From positions 124,001 through 188,000 of the forward strand of contig JABILX010000004.1 in NCBI GenBank assembly GCA_018654255.1: a DNA stretch of 64,000 nucleotides. Reading direction: 5' to 3'. A program made the translations under genes and the position numbers. The notes beneath the pieces were generated by a model. The model did no database searches and was not told the DNA's origin. It was given only the letters and a program-made list of their open reading frames with translations. Within the stretch, counting starts at the first letter, position 1; every line of letters begins with the position of its first letter. Positions 45,352 to 52,992 of this stretch are shown in pieces. The stretch is from Candidatus Peregrinibacteria bacterium (lineage in GTDB: Bacteria > Patescibacteriota > Gracilibacteria > UBA1369 > LOWO2-01-FULL-3).

Positions 45352-45630
45352 ATGGCAGAAGACAATAAAAAACAATATCTCGTAAAAATTCCTGAGGAAG
45401 TTGAATCAGGAAAATTTGTAAACGCGGTATCGGTGCACTTCAACTCAAACGAATGCGTGATAGATCTAGGTTACACTCTTCCGAATGCAGAAAAACCAAC
45501 TATAAAGATCGTCAGCAGAACGAATATGACACACAAGACAGCGGAATCGTTTTTGAAAGTTCTTTCAAACGCGCTTTTGGACTTCAAGAACAAAAATGAA
45601 GACAAAAGCAAAAGCGACAAACAAGAATAA
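45352..45630 (+). CDS. DUF3467-family small protein
   Basis: A 92-residue protein with the DUF3467 pattern: FVNAVSVHFNSNECVIDLGYTLP, then IVSRTNMTHKTAESFLKVLSNAL, and a Lys/Asp/Glu-rich tail. The fold is small and cytoplasmic and the function is unknown. It is followed after 14 bases by glyS, so the two share a transcript. Confidence 0.78.
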   Translation: MAEDNKKQYLVKIPEEVESGKFVNAVSVHFNSNECVIDLGYTLPNAEKPTIKIVSRTNMTHKTAESFLKVLSNALLDFKNKNEDKSKSDKQE

Positions 45631-45644
45631 CTAACATAAAATCA

Positions 45645-47021
45645 ATGCAAGATTTAATGGAAAAAGTTGTATCCCTTTGTAAAAGAAGAGGTTTTATATT
45701 CCCAGGGTCAGAGATATACGGCGGGTTGGCCAATACTTGGGATTATGGACCTTATGGGGTGCTCTTAAAAAACAACGTAAAAAACAATTGGTGGGACAAG
45801 TTCGTGAAGACAAGAGAAGACATGGTAGGACTAGACTCGGCAATTTTGTACAACCCAACAGTTTGGGAAGCTTCGGGGCACCTATCTTCGTTCACAGATC
45901 CGTTGATGGACTGCAAGAAATGCAAGGAAAGAGTTCGTGGAGACAAGTTAATCGAAGACAAACTCGGCGTTGAAGCGGCGGCTGGAAAATCATTAGAAGA
46001 AATCGGAGAGATGATAAAAAAAGAAAACTTAAAGTGTCCAAAATGCGGAGAATGTGACTTCACAGAAGCGAGATCATTCAACTTAATGTTCAAGACGCAC
46101 CAGGGAGTTGTCGAAGAAAAAAGCACTCCCGTATATCTAAGACCTGAAACAGCTCAAGGGATATTCATCAATTTTAAAAACGTACTTCAAACATCTAGAA
46201 AACGTCTTCCTTTCGGAATAGCTCAGATCGGTAAATCTTTTAGAAATGAAATAACTCCCGGGAACTTCACATACAGGACTAGAGAGTTTGAACAAATGGA
46301 AATAGAATATTTCATTGATCCGAAAGACGAGAAAGAAGCTAAGAAGAAGTTCGATGAGTGGAAAAAAGACTGTATGGGATGGTTTGAATCACTAGGTATT
46401 AACAAAAAGGATCTAAGATTCAGAGAACACGACAAAGACGAGTTGTCGCATTACTCTAGCATGACCATAGACGTTGAGTACAAATTCCCTTTTGGTTGGG
46501 GAGAATTAATGGGACTAGCAAACAGAGGCCAGTTCGACCTAACACAACACGAAGAGTATTCTAAACAGGATCTCAAATATCAAGATCCAATAACAAACGA
46601 GAAATATTTGCCTGCAGTTATAGAGCCTTCTTTCGGAGTTGAAAGAACAATATTGACCGTTCTTCTAGATGCATACGAGGAAGACAAGATAGATGGTGAA
46701 GACAGGGTTGTGATGAAATTTGACCCAAAAATAGCACCTATAAAAGCAGCGATCCTTCCACTAATGAAGAAGCCCGAGTTGAAAGAAGTTGCAAGGAAGA
46801 TATTTGACGACCTAAAGAAGGATTATTACGTGGAATACGATGAGTCTGGAGCGATAGGAAAGAGATACAGAAGACAGGACGAAATAGGTACGCCTTTCGC
46901 TATAACGGTCGATTATGACACTCTGGAGGACCAAACAGTAACTTTGAGAGAAAGAGACACAAGCAAACAAAAGAGGATCAAAATCGATGAATTAAAGGAA
47001 GAACTAGCAAAAACACTGTAA
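45645..47021 (+). CDS. glyS: Glycyl-tRNA synthetase, single-chain dimeric type
   Basis: GlyRS of the alpha2 (eukaryotic/archaeal and some bacteria) type, 458 residues. It starts with KRRGFIFPGSEIYGGLANTWDYGP and has class II motif 2 (FRNEITPGNFTYRTREFEQMEIEYF in part), ATP-site residues and a C-terminal anticodon domain (LKKDYYVEYDESGAIGKRYRRQDEIG). CKKC and CPKCGEC lie in an insert near residues 85-135, probably a zinc site. No glycine riboswitch or T-box is seen upstream. A terminator follows. Confidence 0.96.
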   Translation: MQDLMEKVVSLCKRRGFIFPGSEIYGGLANTWDYGPYGVLLKNNVKNNWWDKFVKTREDMVGLDSAILYNPTVWEASGHLSSFTDPLMDCKKCKERVRGDKLIEDKLGVEAAAGKSLEEIGEMIKKENLKCPKCGECDFTEARSFNLMFKTHQGVVEEKSTPVYLRPETAQGIFINFKNVLQTSRKRLPFGIAQIGKSFRNEITPGNFTYRTREFEQMEIEYFIDPKDEKEAKKKFDEWKKDCMGWFESLGINKKDLRFREHDKDELSHYSSMTIDVEYKFPFGWGELMGLANRGQFDLTQHEEYSKQDLKYQDPITNEKYLPAVIEPSFGVERTILTVLLDAYEEDKIDGEDRVVMKFDPKIAPIKAAILPLMKKPELKEVARKIFDDLKKDYYVEYDESGAIGKRYRRQDEIGTPFAITVDYDTLEDQTVTLRERDTSKQKRIKIDELKEELAKTL

Positions 47022-47039
47022 ACCGACCACAAACCAGTC

Positions 47040-47065
47040 AGCCCTATTGATAAAATGGGCTTTTT
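47040..47065 (+). terminator. Rho-independent terminator after glyS
   Basis: A 5-bp stem AGCCC/GGGCT with a 12-base loop, followed by a T run that includes the last stem base. It ends just before the promoter of the next gene. Confidence 0.6.
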
Positions 47066-47066
47066 C

Positions 47067-47075
47067 TGGTAAAAT
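47067..47075 (+). promoter_or_regulatory. Extended -10 promoter of VirD4-like paralogue 2
   Basis: TGGTAAAAT right after the glyS terminator; no clear -35. Predicted leader about 23 bases. Confidence 0.45.
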
Positions 47076-47104
47076 ATAAGGATTAAATTATATTTATTGA
47101 AAAA

Positions 47105-49789
47105 ATGGTAAGTTTACTCAAAGCAATAGGAGGATTCATAGTCAACCACCCAGGTTGGTTTATTCTGATAATATTAGCATTAATATTTGGAATTAGGGCT
47201 GGTGTCAGATCCATGAGAAAGTTTTACGCTAATATCATAAATAAGAAGCGTGTGTTTTTGAGAGTAACTATGCCGAGACAAGATTCTCAAAAAGACAAAG
47301 AAAAGCAGGTTGAAAAAGACTTCAGAGAAAAGATAGCAATAATGGCGCAATTCTTCAGAAATCTAGAAGAAACCAGGGAGATGAATATGTGGAACAAAAT
47401 AAAAACAAGAATATTTCAGCACAACGTCTTCTCCTTGGAATTAGTTGCTCAAAACAAATTGGTAGATTTTTACGTAAGTACACCAAAGTACTATGCAGAC
47501 ATAGTAGAGAAACAAATAACCTCTTACTATCCAGACGCAGAGGTCTTGCCAACAGAAGCGTACAAGCACATGCCAGAAGGAAACAAAATGAAAGGGTACT
47601 ACGCTTATCAAAAAAATCCTTTCTGGTTTCCAATAAGAACATTTAAAAAGATTGAAAACGATCCTCTTAACGATCTGACAAATATATTTTCAAACATGAA
47701 ACCAGAAGAGACTGCTGTATACCAAGTAGTAATAAGACCAAAAGATCACAAATGGCAGAAAAAAGCAGAGAAACAAGGATCGGCTTTTTTCCAGGGTGGT
47801 AAATCAAGCAAAATCTCAGGAATCCCTGTTATTGGTAAGCTATACGCCTTACTGACAGGTATCATAGGTGGTTATGACAAATACAAAAAGAATGCACCGA
47901 AAAGCGATGACGCTCAATCCGGATACGTAAGAATGCTTCAAACAAAAGAAGAAGTTGCAAAAAGTATTGGTGAAAAATCACAGCAAGCAGGTTTCGATTC
48001 AATAGTAAGAATTTTGGCGACAGCAAAGAACGAAGAAAGAGCGGAAGAAATATGCAACAATATGATAGTAGGACTCAATCTGTTCAAAGACCCTTCGATG
48101 AATTACTTCCAGACAAGAAGGTTGTTCTTTATAGACAAATGGAATGACAAAATTTTATTGAAAAACTTTGCCAACAGATACCTTTTAAAGGGACACTTCA
48201 TTTTTAATGAAAGACACTCTGTGTTGTCGGAAGAAGAACTCGCAAGTCTATATCACTTCCCAGACAGCAAGTACAACAATATCCCAACTATCAGATGGAT
48301 GAGGTACAAAGTACTTCCGCCTCCAAACAACGTTGGGTCGGAAGGAATATTGTTAGGTAAAAACATATACAGAGGAAAATCAACAGACATACGCTTCTTG
48401 GACAAGGATAGGTCTAGGCATCATTACGTAATTGGTAAGTCGGGTACAGGTAAATCGAATTTCATATCGTTCATGGCACGCCAAGACATAATAGCCGGAA
48501 AAGGGGTCTGTGTGATCGATCCTCACGGAGACTTGGTCGAAGATATTCTTCATTACATCCCAAAGGAAAGGGCGAAAGACGTGATCATATTCGACCCAGC
48601 AGATTCTGAACGCCCAATGGGATTGAATATATTGGAAGCTACAACTCCTGCGGAAATGGACCTGGTTTCGAGCCAAGCCACGGAAATATTCATAAAACTA
48701 TTCGGCGACGAAATATTCGGGCCACGTATACAGCATTACTTCCGAAATGGATGTCTTACCCTAATGGAAGATCCTGAAGAAGGAGCAACACTGATAGATG
48801 TCCCTAGAATTTTCGTAGACGAAGAATACATGAAATACAAAGTTAAAAAAGTTACAAACCCAGTAGTTAAATCTTTCTGGAAAAATGAGTACGCAAACAC
48901 AGGTGATCGTGAAAGACAGGAGATGATCCCATACTTCAGCTCGAAGTTCGGACCTTTCATCACAAATACAATAATGCGTAATACGATCGGTCAAACAAAA
49001 TCTGCTTTCAATTTCAGGGAAGTAATGGACCAAGGAAAAATTCTTCTAGTTAGACTGTCAAAAGGTAGAATTGGAGACTTGAACACACAGCTTCTGGGGT
49101 TAGTAATGGTTGCTCGTATACAGATGGCAGCTATGAGTCGTGCAGACATGCCAGAGAGCGAACGTAGGGACTTCTATCTATACGTAGATGAGTTCCAAAA
49201 CTTTGCAACAGACAGTTTCTGCTCGATCTTGTCTGAGGCAAGAAAATACCACCTCTGTTTGATAATGGCTCATCAGTATATAAATCAGCTCGTAACAAGT
49301 AAGTACGGGACAACAACTACTCAGGTCAGAGATGCGGTTTTTGGTAATGTCGGATCCATAAGTGCATTCAAAGTAGGTGCTGATGACGCAGAATATCTCA
49401 CGAAAGAATTCGCACCAACAATCACAGAGCAAGACTTAGTAGGAATAGCGAACTACAAACAGTACCTTAAGTTGAACATAAACAGCGCCACTTCTAGGCC
49501 ATTCTCAATTAATACTATTTACGACACTACTGGGTCAAACGCGAAGGTAGCGAAAATAGTAAGAGAATACTCGCGTATGAAATATGGACGTAAAAAAGCA
49601 TTCGTAGACCAAGAAATCTCAGCAAGGATAGGTATTAGCATAGAAGACGATCCTATTGATACAAACGTACTCCCAAGTATGCCTGGTCAGAAAAAATCAG
49701 GTAATCCAATGGCAAACATATTGGCTCAAGCAAAAGCAGAGGCCAAGGCCAACAAAGGCAAAAAAGCCAAAAAACCTAAGAAGAAATAG
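47105..49789 (+). CDS. VirD4/TraG-like membrane ATPase, DUF87 type (paralogue 2)
   Basis: An 894-residue paralogue of the 28.4-kb protein with the same order: N-terminal membrane helix (about 15-32), extra domain to about 430, Walker A GKSGTGKSN, IDPHGDLVEDILHYIPKERA, Walker B LYVDEFQN, and a conserved C-terminal arginine region. It ends with an Ala/Lys-rich tail (AKAEAKANKGKKAKKPKKK) absent from paralogue 1. Probably both form hexamers at the membrane for DNA or protein export, but no other secretion component is in the window. Confidence 0.85.
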   Translation: MVSLLKAIGGFIVNHPGWFILIILALIFGIRAGVRSMRKFYANIINKKRVFLRVTMPRQDSQKDKEKQVEKDFREKIAIMAQFFRNLEETREMNMWNKIKTRIFQHNVFSLELVAQNKLVDFYVSTPKYYADIVEKQITSYYPDAEVLPTEAYKHMPEGNKMKGYYAYQKNPFWFPIRTFKKIENDPLNDLTNIFSNMKPEETAVYQVVIRPKDHKWQKKAEKQGSAFFQGGKSSKISGIPVIGKLYALLTGIIGGYDKYKKNAPKSDDAQSGYVRMLQTKEEVAKSIGEKSQQAGFDSIVRILATAKNEERAEEICNNMIVGLNLFKDPSMNYFQTRRLFFIDKWNDKILLKNFANRYLLKGHFIFNERHSVLSEEELASLYHFPDSKYNNIPTIRWMRYKVLPPPNNVGSEGILLGKNIYRGKSTDIRFLDKDRSRHHYVIGKSGTGKSNFISFMARQDIIAGKGVCVIDPHGDLVEDILHYIPKERAKDVIIFDPADSERPMGLNILEATTPAEMDLVSSQATEIFIKLFGDEIFGPRIQHYFRNGCLTLMEDPEEGATLIDVPRIFVDEEYMKYKVKKVTNPVVKSFWKNEYANTGDRERQEMIPYFSSKFGPFITNTIMRNTIGQTKSAFNFREVMDQGKILLVRLSKGRIGDLNTQLLGLVMVARIQMAAMSRADMPESERRDFYLYVDEFQNFATDSFCSILSEARKYHLCLIMAHQYINQLVTSKYGTTTTQVRDAVFGNVGSISAFKVGADDAEYLTKEFAPTITEQDLVGIANYKQYLKLNINSATSRPFSINTIYDTTGSNAKVAKIVREYSRMKYGRKKAFVDQEISARIGISIEDDPIDTNVLPSMPGQKKSGNPMANILAQAKAEAKANKGKKAKKPKKK

Positions 49790-49808
49790 TCCAGAACCAA
49801 GGTTGCAA

Positions 49809-49885
49809 TGGTAGCAGGAGGCGGATTTGAACCGCCGACCTCAGGCTTATGAGTCCTGCGCTCTAACCAACTGAGCTATCCTGCC
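49809..49885 (-). tRNA. tRNA-Met, elongator type (anticodon CAT)
   Basis: A 77-base cloverleaf with encoded CCA. Acceptor GGCAGGA/TCCTGCT with first pair G-U, not the C-A mismatch of initiators; anticodon loop CTCATAA. The last anticodon-stem pair is A31-G39, a mismatch. A CAT anticodon can also be tRNA-Ile2 after lysidine modification, which cannot be excluded. Confidence 0.88.
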
Positions 49886-49903
49886 ACGTCAAACAACAAA
49901 GAG

Positions 49904-49931
49904 ATTCTATCAAAAACTCCCCCTGAATCAA
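49904..49931 (-). promoter_or_regulatory. Promoter of the elongator tRNA-Met
   Basis: Minus strand TTGATT, 16 bases, TAGAAT, starting just before the Cys-rich gene stop. Confidence 0.5.
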
Positions 49932-49932
49932 G

Positions 49933-51201
49933 CTAATCCTTCGGAAAATAATCATTAGCCACACTTTCCTCGTACTTAAAGGGACTTATCTCCTCGGGGA
50001 AATACTCCCCATATTCGCCACGTTCAATCATCGCTTCACGAAGCCGCCCCGTCAACTCACGATACTCTTCTTCACTGTATTTCTTATTAAAAATACAATT
50101 CTTCTGTTTCTTCAGTGAAACACATCCAAAACAATCATTACAATTCATGCAAAAATCAGTGTAATCACAATCCTTACAATTTCCGCTTATCAAAGAAAAC
50201 TTAACGTTATAGTTCTCATCAAACCCAATATGCTCGTAGCAAAGCTCAAAATATTCACAATAATTAACATCATACGAATCCTTACCATCAATAACCTGCG
50301 CACAGTACGAGCAATCCCAAAGCTTCTTCACGTCAAAACAACAATGAGAGTTCTTGCTATTAACTATAAAGTTCCCAGTACAATCTTCAGATTTTAAGAT
50401 ACGAGAAGAACGATGGGGGAATGTCAGCTTCTCTTTGCCCAAATAATCATTTGCTCGAGCCAAGCCTTCTACCGTAGCCAACTTCAACCCATCTCTTTTA
50501 ACTTCATACTCTTCCTTTGAATACTTCTTGTTAGCAATACAGTATTGCTGGCGTTTCAAACCGGTACAACCTATACAATCATTGCACCCCTGACACTCAT
50601 AACAAGACACACAGTCCGTACATCCATCACAGGACTGGCAAAAATCGCAATTATACATCTTCTCACAGTCAACACACTCATAAGCAAGCTCACTCTCCCG
50701 AACTAAGAAACAATCCACACAGTCCTTCGATTCGTAAGGATTTCCATACATACAGTCCTCGACCTGCACACTTCCATAACAAAGATAACAATTCTTCGCA
50801 AAATCCACATAATTACAGAAATCGCAGTTCGTCGCACGCGACGTTACAACAGCTAGGCTCAGACGTGGTACTCGGTCCATCAAAGCCTTCATCTGAGGAA
50901 AGAACGGCTCGTCCACTTTGACGTCCATGCCAAAATCAGTAGCGTCCCACTTATCACTCCACCAACAATCCGTGCAATAAACTGGGTGAACGGCATCAGG
51001 TTTGTATGCAGCTATGATATCCTTCTTGCACAAATCACATTTCCGCCGATACAGCGAATGCTCATTTCGAAAACGCATCCTTCTCATCATCCTGCATTGA
51101 GGACAAAAAGTAGGCTCAGGGACAGAGATTTTCTTATAAAAAATCTGATCAGCGTCTGTGACCTCAAACTCACAAGAGCATTTCCGGCAAGGTTTGTGCA
51201 T
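49933..51201 (-). CDS. Very cysteine-rich multi-zinc-ribbon protein
   Basis: A protein of 422 residues from ATG 51201 with 43 cysteines, nearly all in CxxC or CxxCxxC spacing (CRKCSC, CPQC, CDLC, CTDC, and a dense run from CDFC through CIGC). Two copies of one module can be aligned: CIGCTGLKRQQYCIANKKYS and CFGCVSLKKQKNCIFNKKYS, each followed by EEY. It has no membrane helix or signal from this start. A longer frame to 51306 adds a hydrophobic segment but ignores the promoter position. The function is unknown; it would bind several metal ions. Similar Cys-rich proteins occur in CPR genomes. Confidence 0.72.
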   Translation of the reverse strand: MHKPCRKCSCEFEVTDADQIFYKKISVPEPTFCPQCRMMRRMRFRNEHSLYRRKCDLCKKDIIAAYKPDAVHPVYCTDCWWSDKWDATDFGMDVKVDEPFFPQMKALMDRVPRLSLAVVTSRATNCDFCNYVDFAKNCYLCYGSVQVEDCMYGNPYESKDCVDCFLVRESELAYECVDCEKMYNCDFCQSCDGCTDCVSCYECQGCNDCIGCTGLKRQQYCIANKKYSKEEYEVKRDGLKLATVEGLARANDYLGKEKLTFPHRSSRILKSEDCTGNFIVNSKNSHCCFDVKKLWDCSYCAQVIDGKDSYDVNYCEYFELCYEHIGFDENYNVKFSLISGNCKDCDYTDFCMNCNDCFGCVSLKKQKNCIFNKKYSEEEYRELTGRLREAMIERGEYGEYFPEEISPFKYEESVANDYFPKD

Positions 51202-51211
51202 AGCAACCTGG

Positions 51212-51220
51212 ATTATACCA
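51212..51220 (-). promoter_or_regulatory. Near-leaderless promoter of the Cys-rich gene
   Basis: Minus strand TGGTATAAT. Predicted transcript start about four bases before ATG 51201, which supports that start over the longer frame. Confidence 0.55.
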
Positions 51221-51240
51221 TACAAAAAACATGAAAAATA

Positions 51241-51249
51241 TGTTATAAT
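51241..51249 (+). promoter_or_regulatory. Leaderless promoter of the peptidoglycan-binding hydrolase
   Basis: TGTTATAAT followed by exactly six bases and ATG 51256, so the first transcribed base is predicted to be the A of the start codon. The -35 (TACAAA) is weak. Confidence 0.55.
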
Positions 51250-51255
51250 TAACAG

Positions 51256-52335
51256 ATGGAAAACATAGAAAAATCGAAAGAAATTACGCCAAAAAAAGAA
51301 AACCAATTAGGTTCTCATTCAGCAGAAGTTGGTGATTTTCTAAAAAAAGACGTTAAAGAAGTTATAGATGTAAAAGAATACAACCTTGGAGATTGGCAGA
51401 CTATAAATCAAGGGCTTGAAAAACTAGGGATAGACATAGAAATGATCAAAAACATCCAGAAGAAATTAAGCCTCAAGGTTGACGGGAAAGTTGGTCCAGA
51501 AACAATAGCGGCAATCAAGAAACTAGGCGAACAAAGCGACTCCGAATCGCTAGAAAGCGAGTCGTTACACGACCAGGGGCTCGAAAAAGAAGTAGAGAAA
51601 GTTTCAACGCCTGCTTGGATAGAGAAAATGAGAGGAAACGGCGGCAGAGATGTAGTCTTGATGGTTTCGGACGATTTTGACCCAAGCAAAGAAACAGAAG
51701 TGATCTATCATTTCCACGGTACGGACGGACACGAGTTCGGTAAACTTCCAAAACTAGACGGAGCATCGAGCAGCTACCAGAAAAGAACCGGAAAAAAATC
51801 AGTAGCTGGAAACAGATTCCAACAAGTAGCCAATTCGTTAAGCGAGATGAAAAACAGAAACGTAATCATCGCTTACCCTATAAGCGCAGGTCGAAGAGGT
51901 CCAAAAAAAACAATTGCATATAGAAATGGATATGATCTCAATTGGATGGATAGAGAAGAAAGCAACGAAGACATGAGTGTACTTCACTCTGAAGTAATAG
52001 ATTCTGTCAGCAAAAGATTTGGCACAAGGGTCAATGTCACAAAAAGAACAGTGAAAGGACACAGCGCAGGAGGACTAGCTCTAAAGAATCTTTCAAAATC
52101 AGGCTTCCACATAGATAGAATAGATTTCCTAGACGCAAGTTACGGTAATTGGGCTCAAAGATGCTACGAAGAAGCTATAAAAAGGAATCCCAATCTTCAA
52201 TTCAACCTGTACGTAAGACCCGGTACAAGTACAGATAATTCAAAAACAAAATCTCTCCAAGAAAAAGAAGGCGTAAACATCATCTACACAAACGAAAAAC
52301 ACGCCGACATGAATAGGGTGTATTTTGGCGCGTAA
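51256..52335 (+). CDS. Peptidoglycan-binding domain fused to alpha/beta-hydrolase-like domain
   Basis: A 359-residue protein. Residues about 45-92 resemble a PG_binding_1 repeat (INQGLEKLGIDIEMIKNIQ, KVDGKVGPETIAAIKKLG). After an acidic Ser/Glu linker (95-115) comes an alpha/beta-hydrolase-like domain (about 130-355) with VIYHFHGTDG (oxyanion region), the nucleophile elbow GHSAGG (Ser270), LDASYGNW and a terminal KHADM His. This suggests a serine esterase or deacetylase acting on wall material. No signal peptide or membrane helix is seen, which is odd for a wall-binding enzyme. It is divergent from the Cys-rich gene. Confidence 0.7.
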   Translation: MENIEKSKEITPKKENQLGSHSAEVGDFLKKDVKEVIDVKEYNLGDWQTINQGLEKLGIDIEMIKNIQKKLSLKVDGKVGPETIAAIKKLGEQSDSESLESESLHDQGLEKEVEKVSTPAWIEKMRGNGGRDVVLMVSDDFDPSKETEVIYHFHGTDGHEFGKLPKLDGASSSYQKRTGKKSVAGNRFQQVANSLSEMKNRNVIIAYPISAGRRGPKKTIAYRNGYDLNWMDREESNEDMSVLHSEVIDSVSKRFGTRVNVTKRTVKGHSAGGLALKNLSKSGFHIDRIDFLDASYGNWAQRCYEEAIKRNPNLQFNLYVRPGTSTDNSKTKSLQEKEGVNIIYTNEKHADMNRVYFGA

Positions 52336-52339
52336 TATT

Positions 52340-52414
52340 TGGTTGCGGGGGGCGGATTCGAACCGCCGACCTCAAGGTTATGAGCCTTGCGAGCTGCCTC
52401 TGCTCCACCCCGCG
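52340..52414 (-). tRNA. Initiator tRNA-fMet (anticodon CAT)
   Basis: A 75-base cloverleaf with encoded CCA. The first acceptor pair is the C1-A72 mismatch that marks bacterial initiators (CGCGGGG/CCCCGCA), with anticodon loop CTCATAA and T arm GTTCGAATC. The anticodon stem has G30-C40 and G31-C39 but A29-T41 instead of the third G-C pair. Confidence 0.95.
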
Positions 52415-52449
52415 ATGATTTTGAATAAACTTCTCAATAAAGCGAGAGG

Positions 52450-52478
52450 ATAGTAAATAAATTTGACGAAAAAGTCAA
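52450..52478 (-). promoter_or_regulatory. Promoter of tRNA-fMet
   Basis: Minus strand TTGACT, 17 bases, TACTAT. The -35 lies in the inverted repeat TTTGAC-N6-GTCAAA. Confidence 0.5.
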
Positions 52479-52500
52479 ACCTATCTCCAAGGTAAAAATT

Positions 52501-52914
52501 CTACCCAAAAAAGAAATCCCACCAACTCTTGGGATTAGACCTAGTGTCTATCTTTACAGCATCCTCATCTTCATAGAGATCGATGCCAAAGTTTTCACTC
52601 TCACCAGTATCGTAAGTCAAACTGTCAGGGGAAATAATAATAACCTCCTCACCAGGGTTTATAAGTCCTAAGTTCTGCTTGGCAATCTTGTCTATATATT
52701 CCTCAGAAGTGAAGTACAGGTAGTCATAAGTTTTCTTTTGGTTTTCCAAGGCAATTATAGAGTTTTCCTTTTCAAAAGTTTCAATATATCGATCAACAAG
52801 ATAACTGTTATAGACGTTCCTAGTGAGCGAGTATATCAAATAAGCAACTAGCGTGAATTCCACTATTATAATGAATTTTGTTAGGCCGGAAGTATGTGAG
52901 AATTGAGTGCTCAT
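52501..52914 (-). CDS. DivIC/FtsB-like septum formation protein
   Basis: A 137-residue bitopic membrane protein. After a short N terminus comes one membrane helix (about 10-29, FIIIVEFTLVAYLIYSLT), a coiled coil (about 35-75, ETFEKENSIIALENQKKTYD) and the family segment EEYIDKIAKQNLGLINPGEEVIII. DivIC/FtsB works with FtsL in the divisome. The C-terminal acidic tail is not conserved in the family. It is divergent from murC, a wall-synthesis gene. Confidence 0.85.
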   Translation of the reverse strand: MSTQFSHTSGLTKFIIIVEFTLVAYLIYSLTRNVYNSYLVDRYIETFEKENSIIALENQKKTYDYLYFTSEEYIDKIAKQNLGLINPGEEVIIISPDSLTYDTGESENFGIDLYEDEDAVKIDTRSNPKSWWDFFFG

Positions 52915-52992
52915 GGATAATTTTTAACAACTAGATTTTTAACACAAAAAATGTAAAATGACAAAGAACCAAATCAAATATAACAAAACAAA

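Noticed and set aside
51202-51306. Hydrophobic N-terminal extension of the Cys-rich protein
   Set aside because: It overlaps the start of the divergent hydrolase gene and the TGGTATAAT promoter, which places transcription just before ATG 51201.
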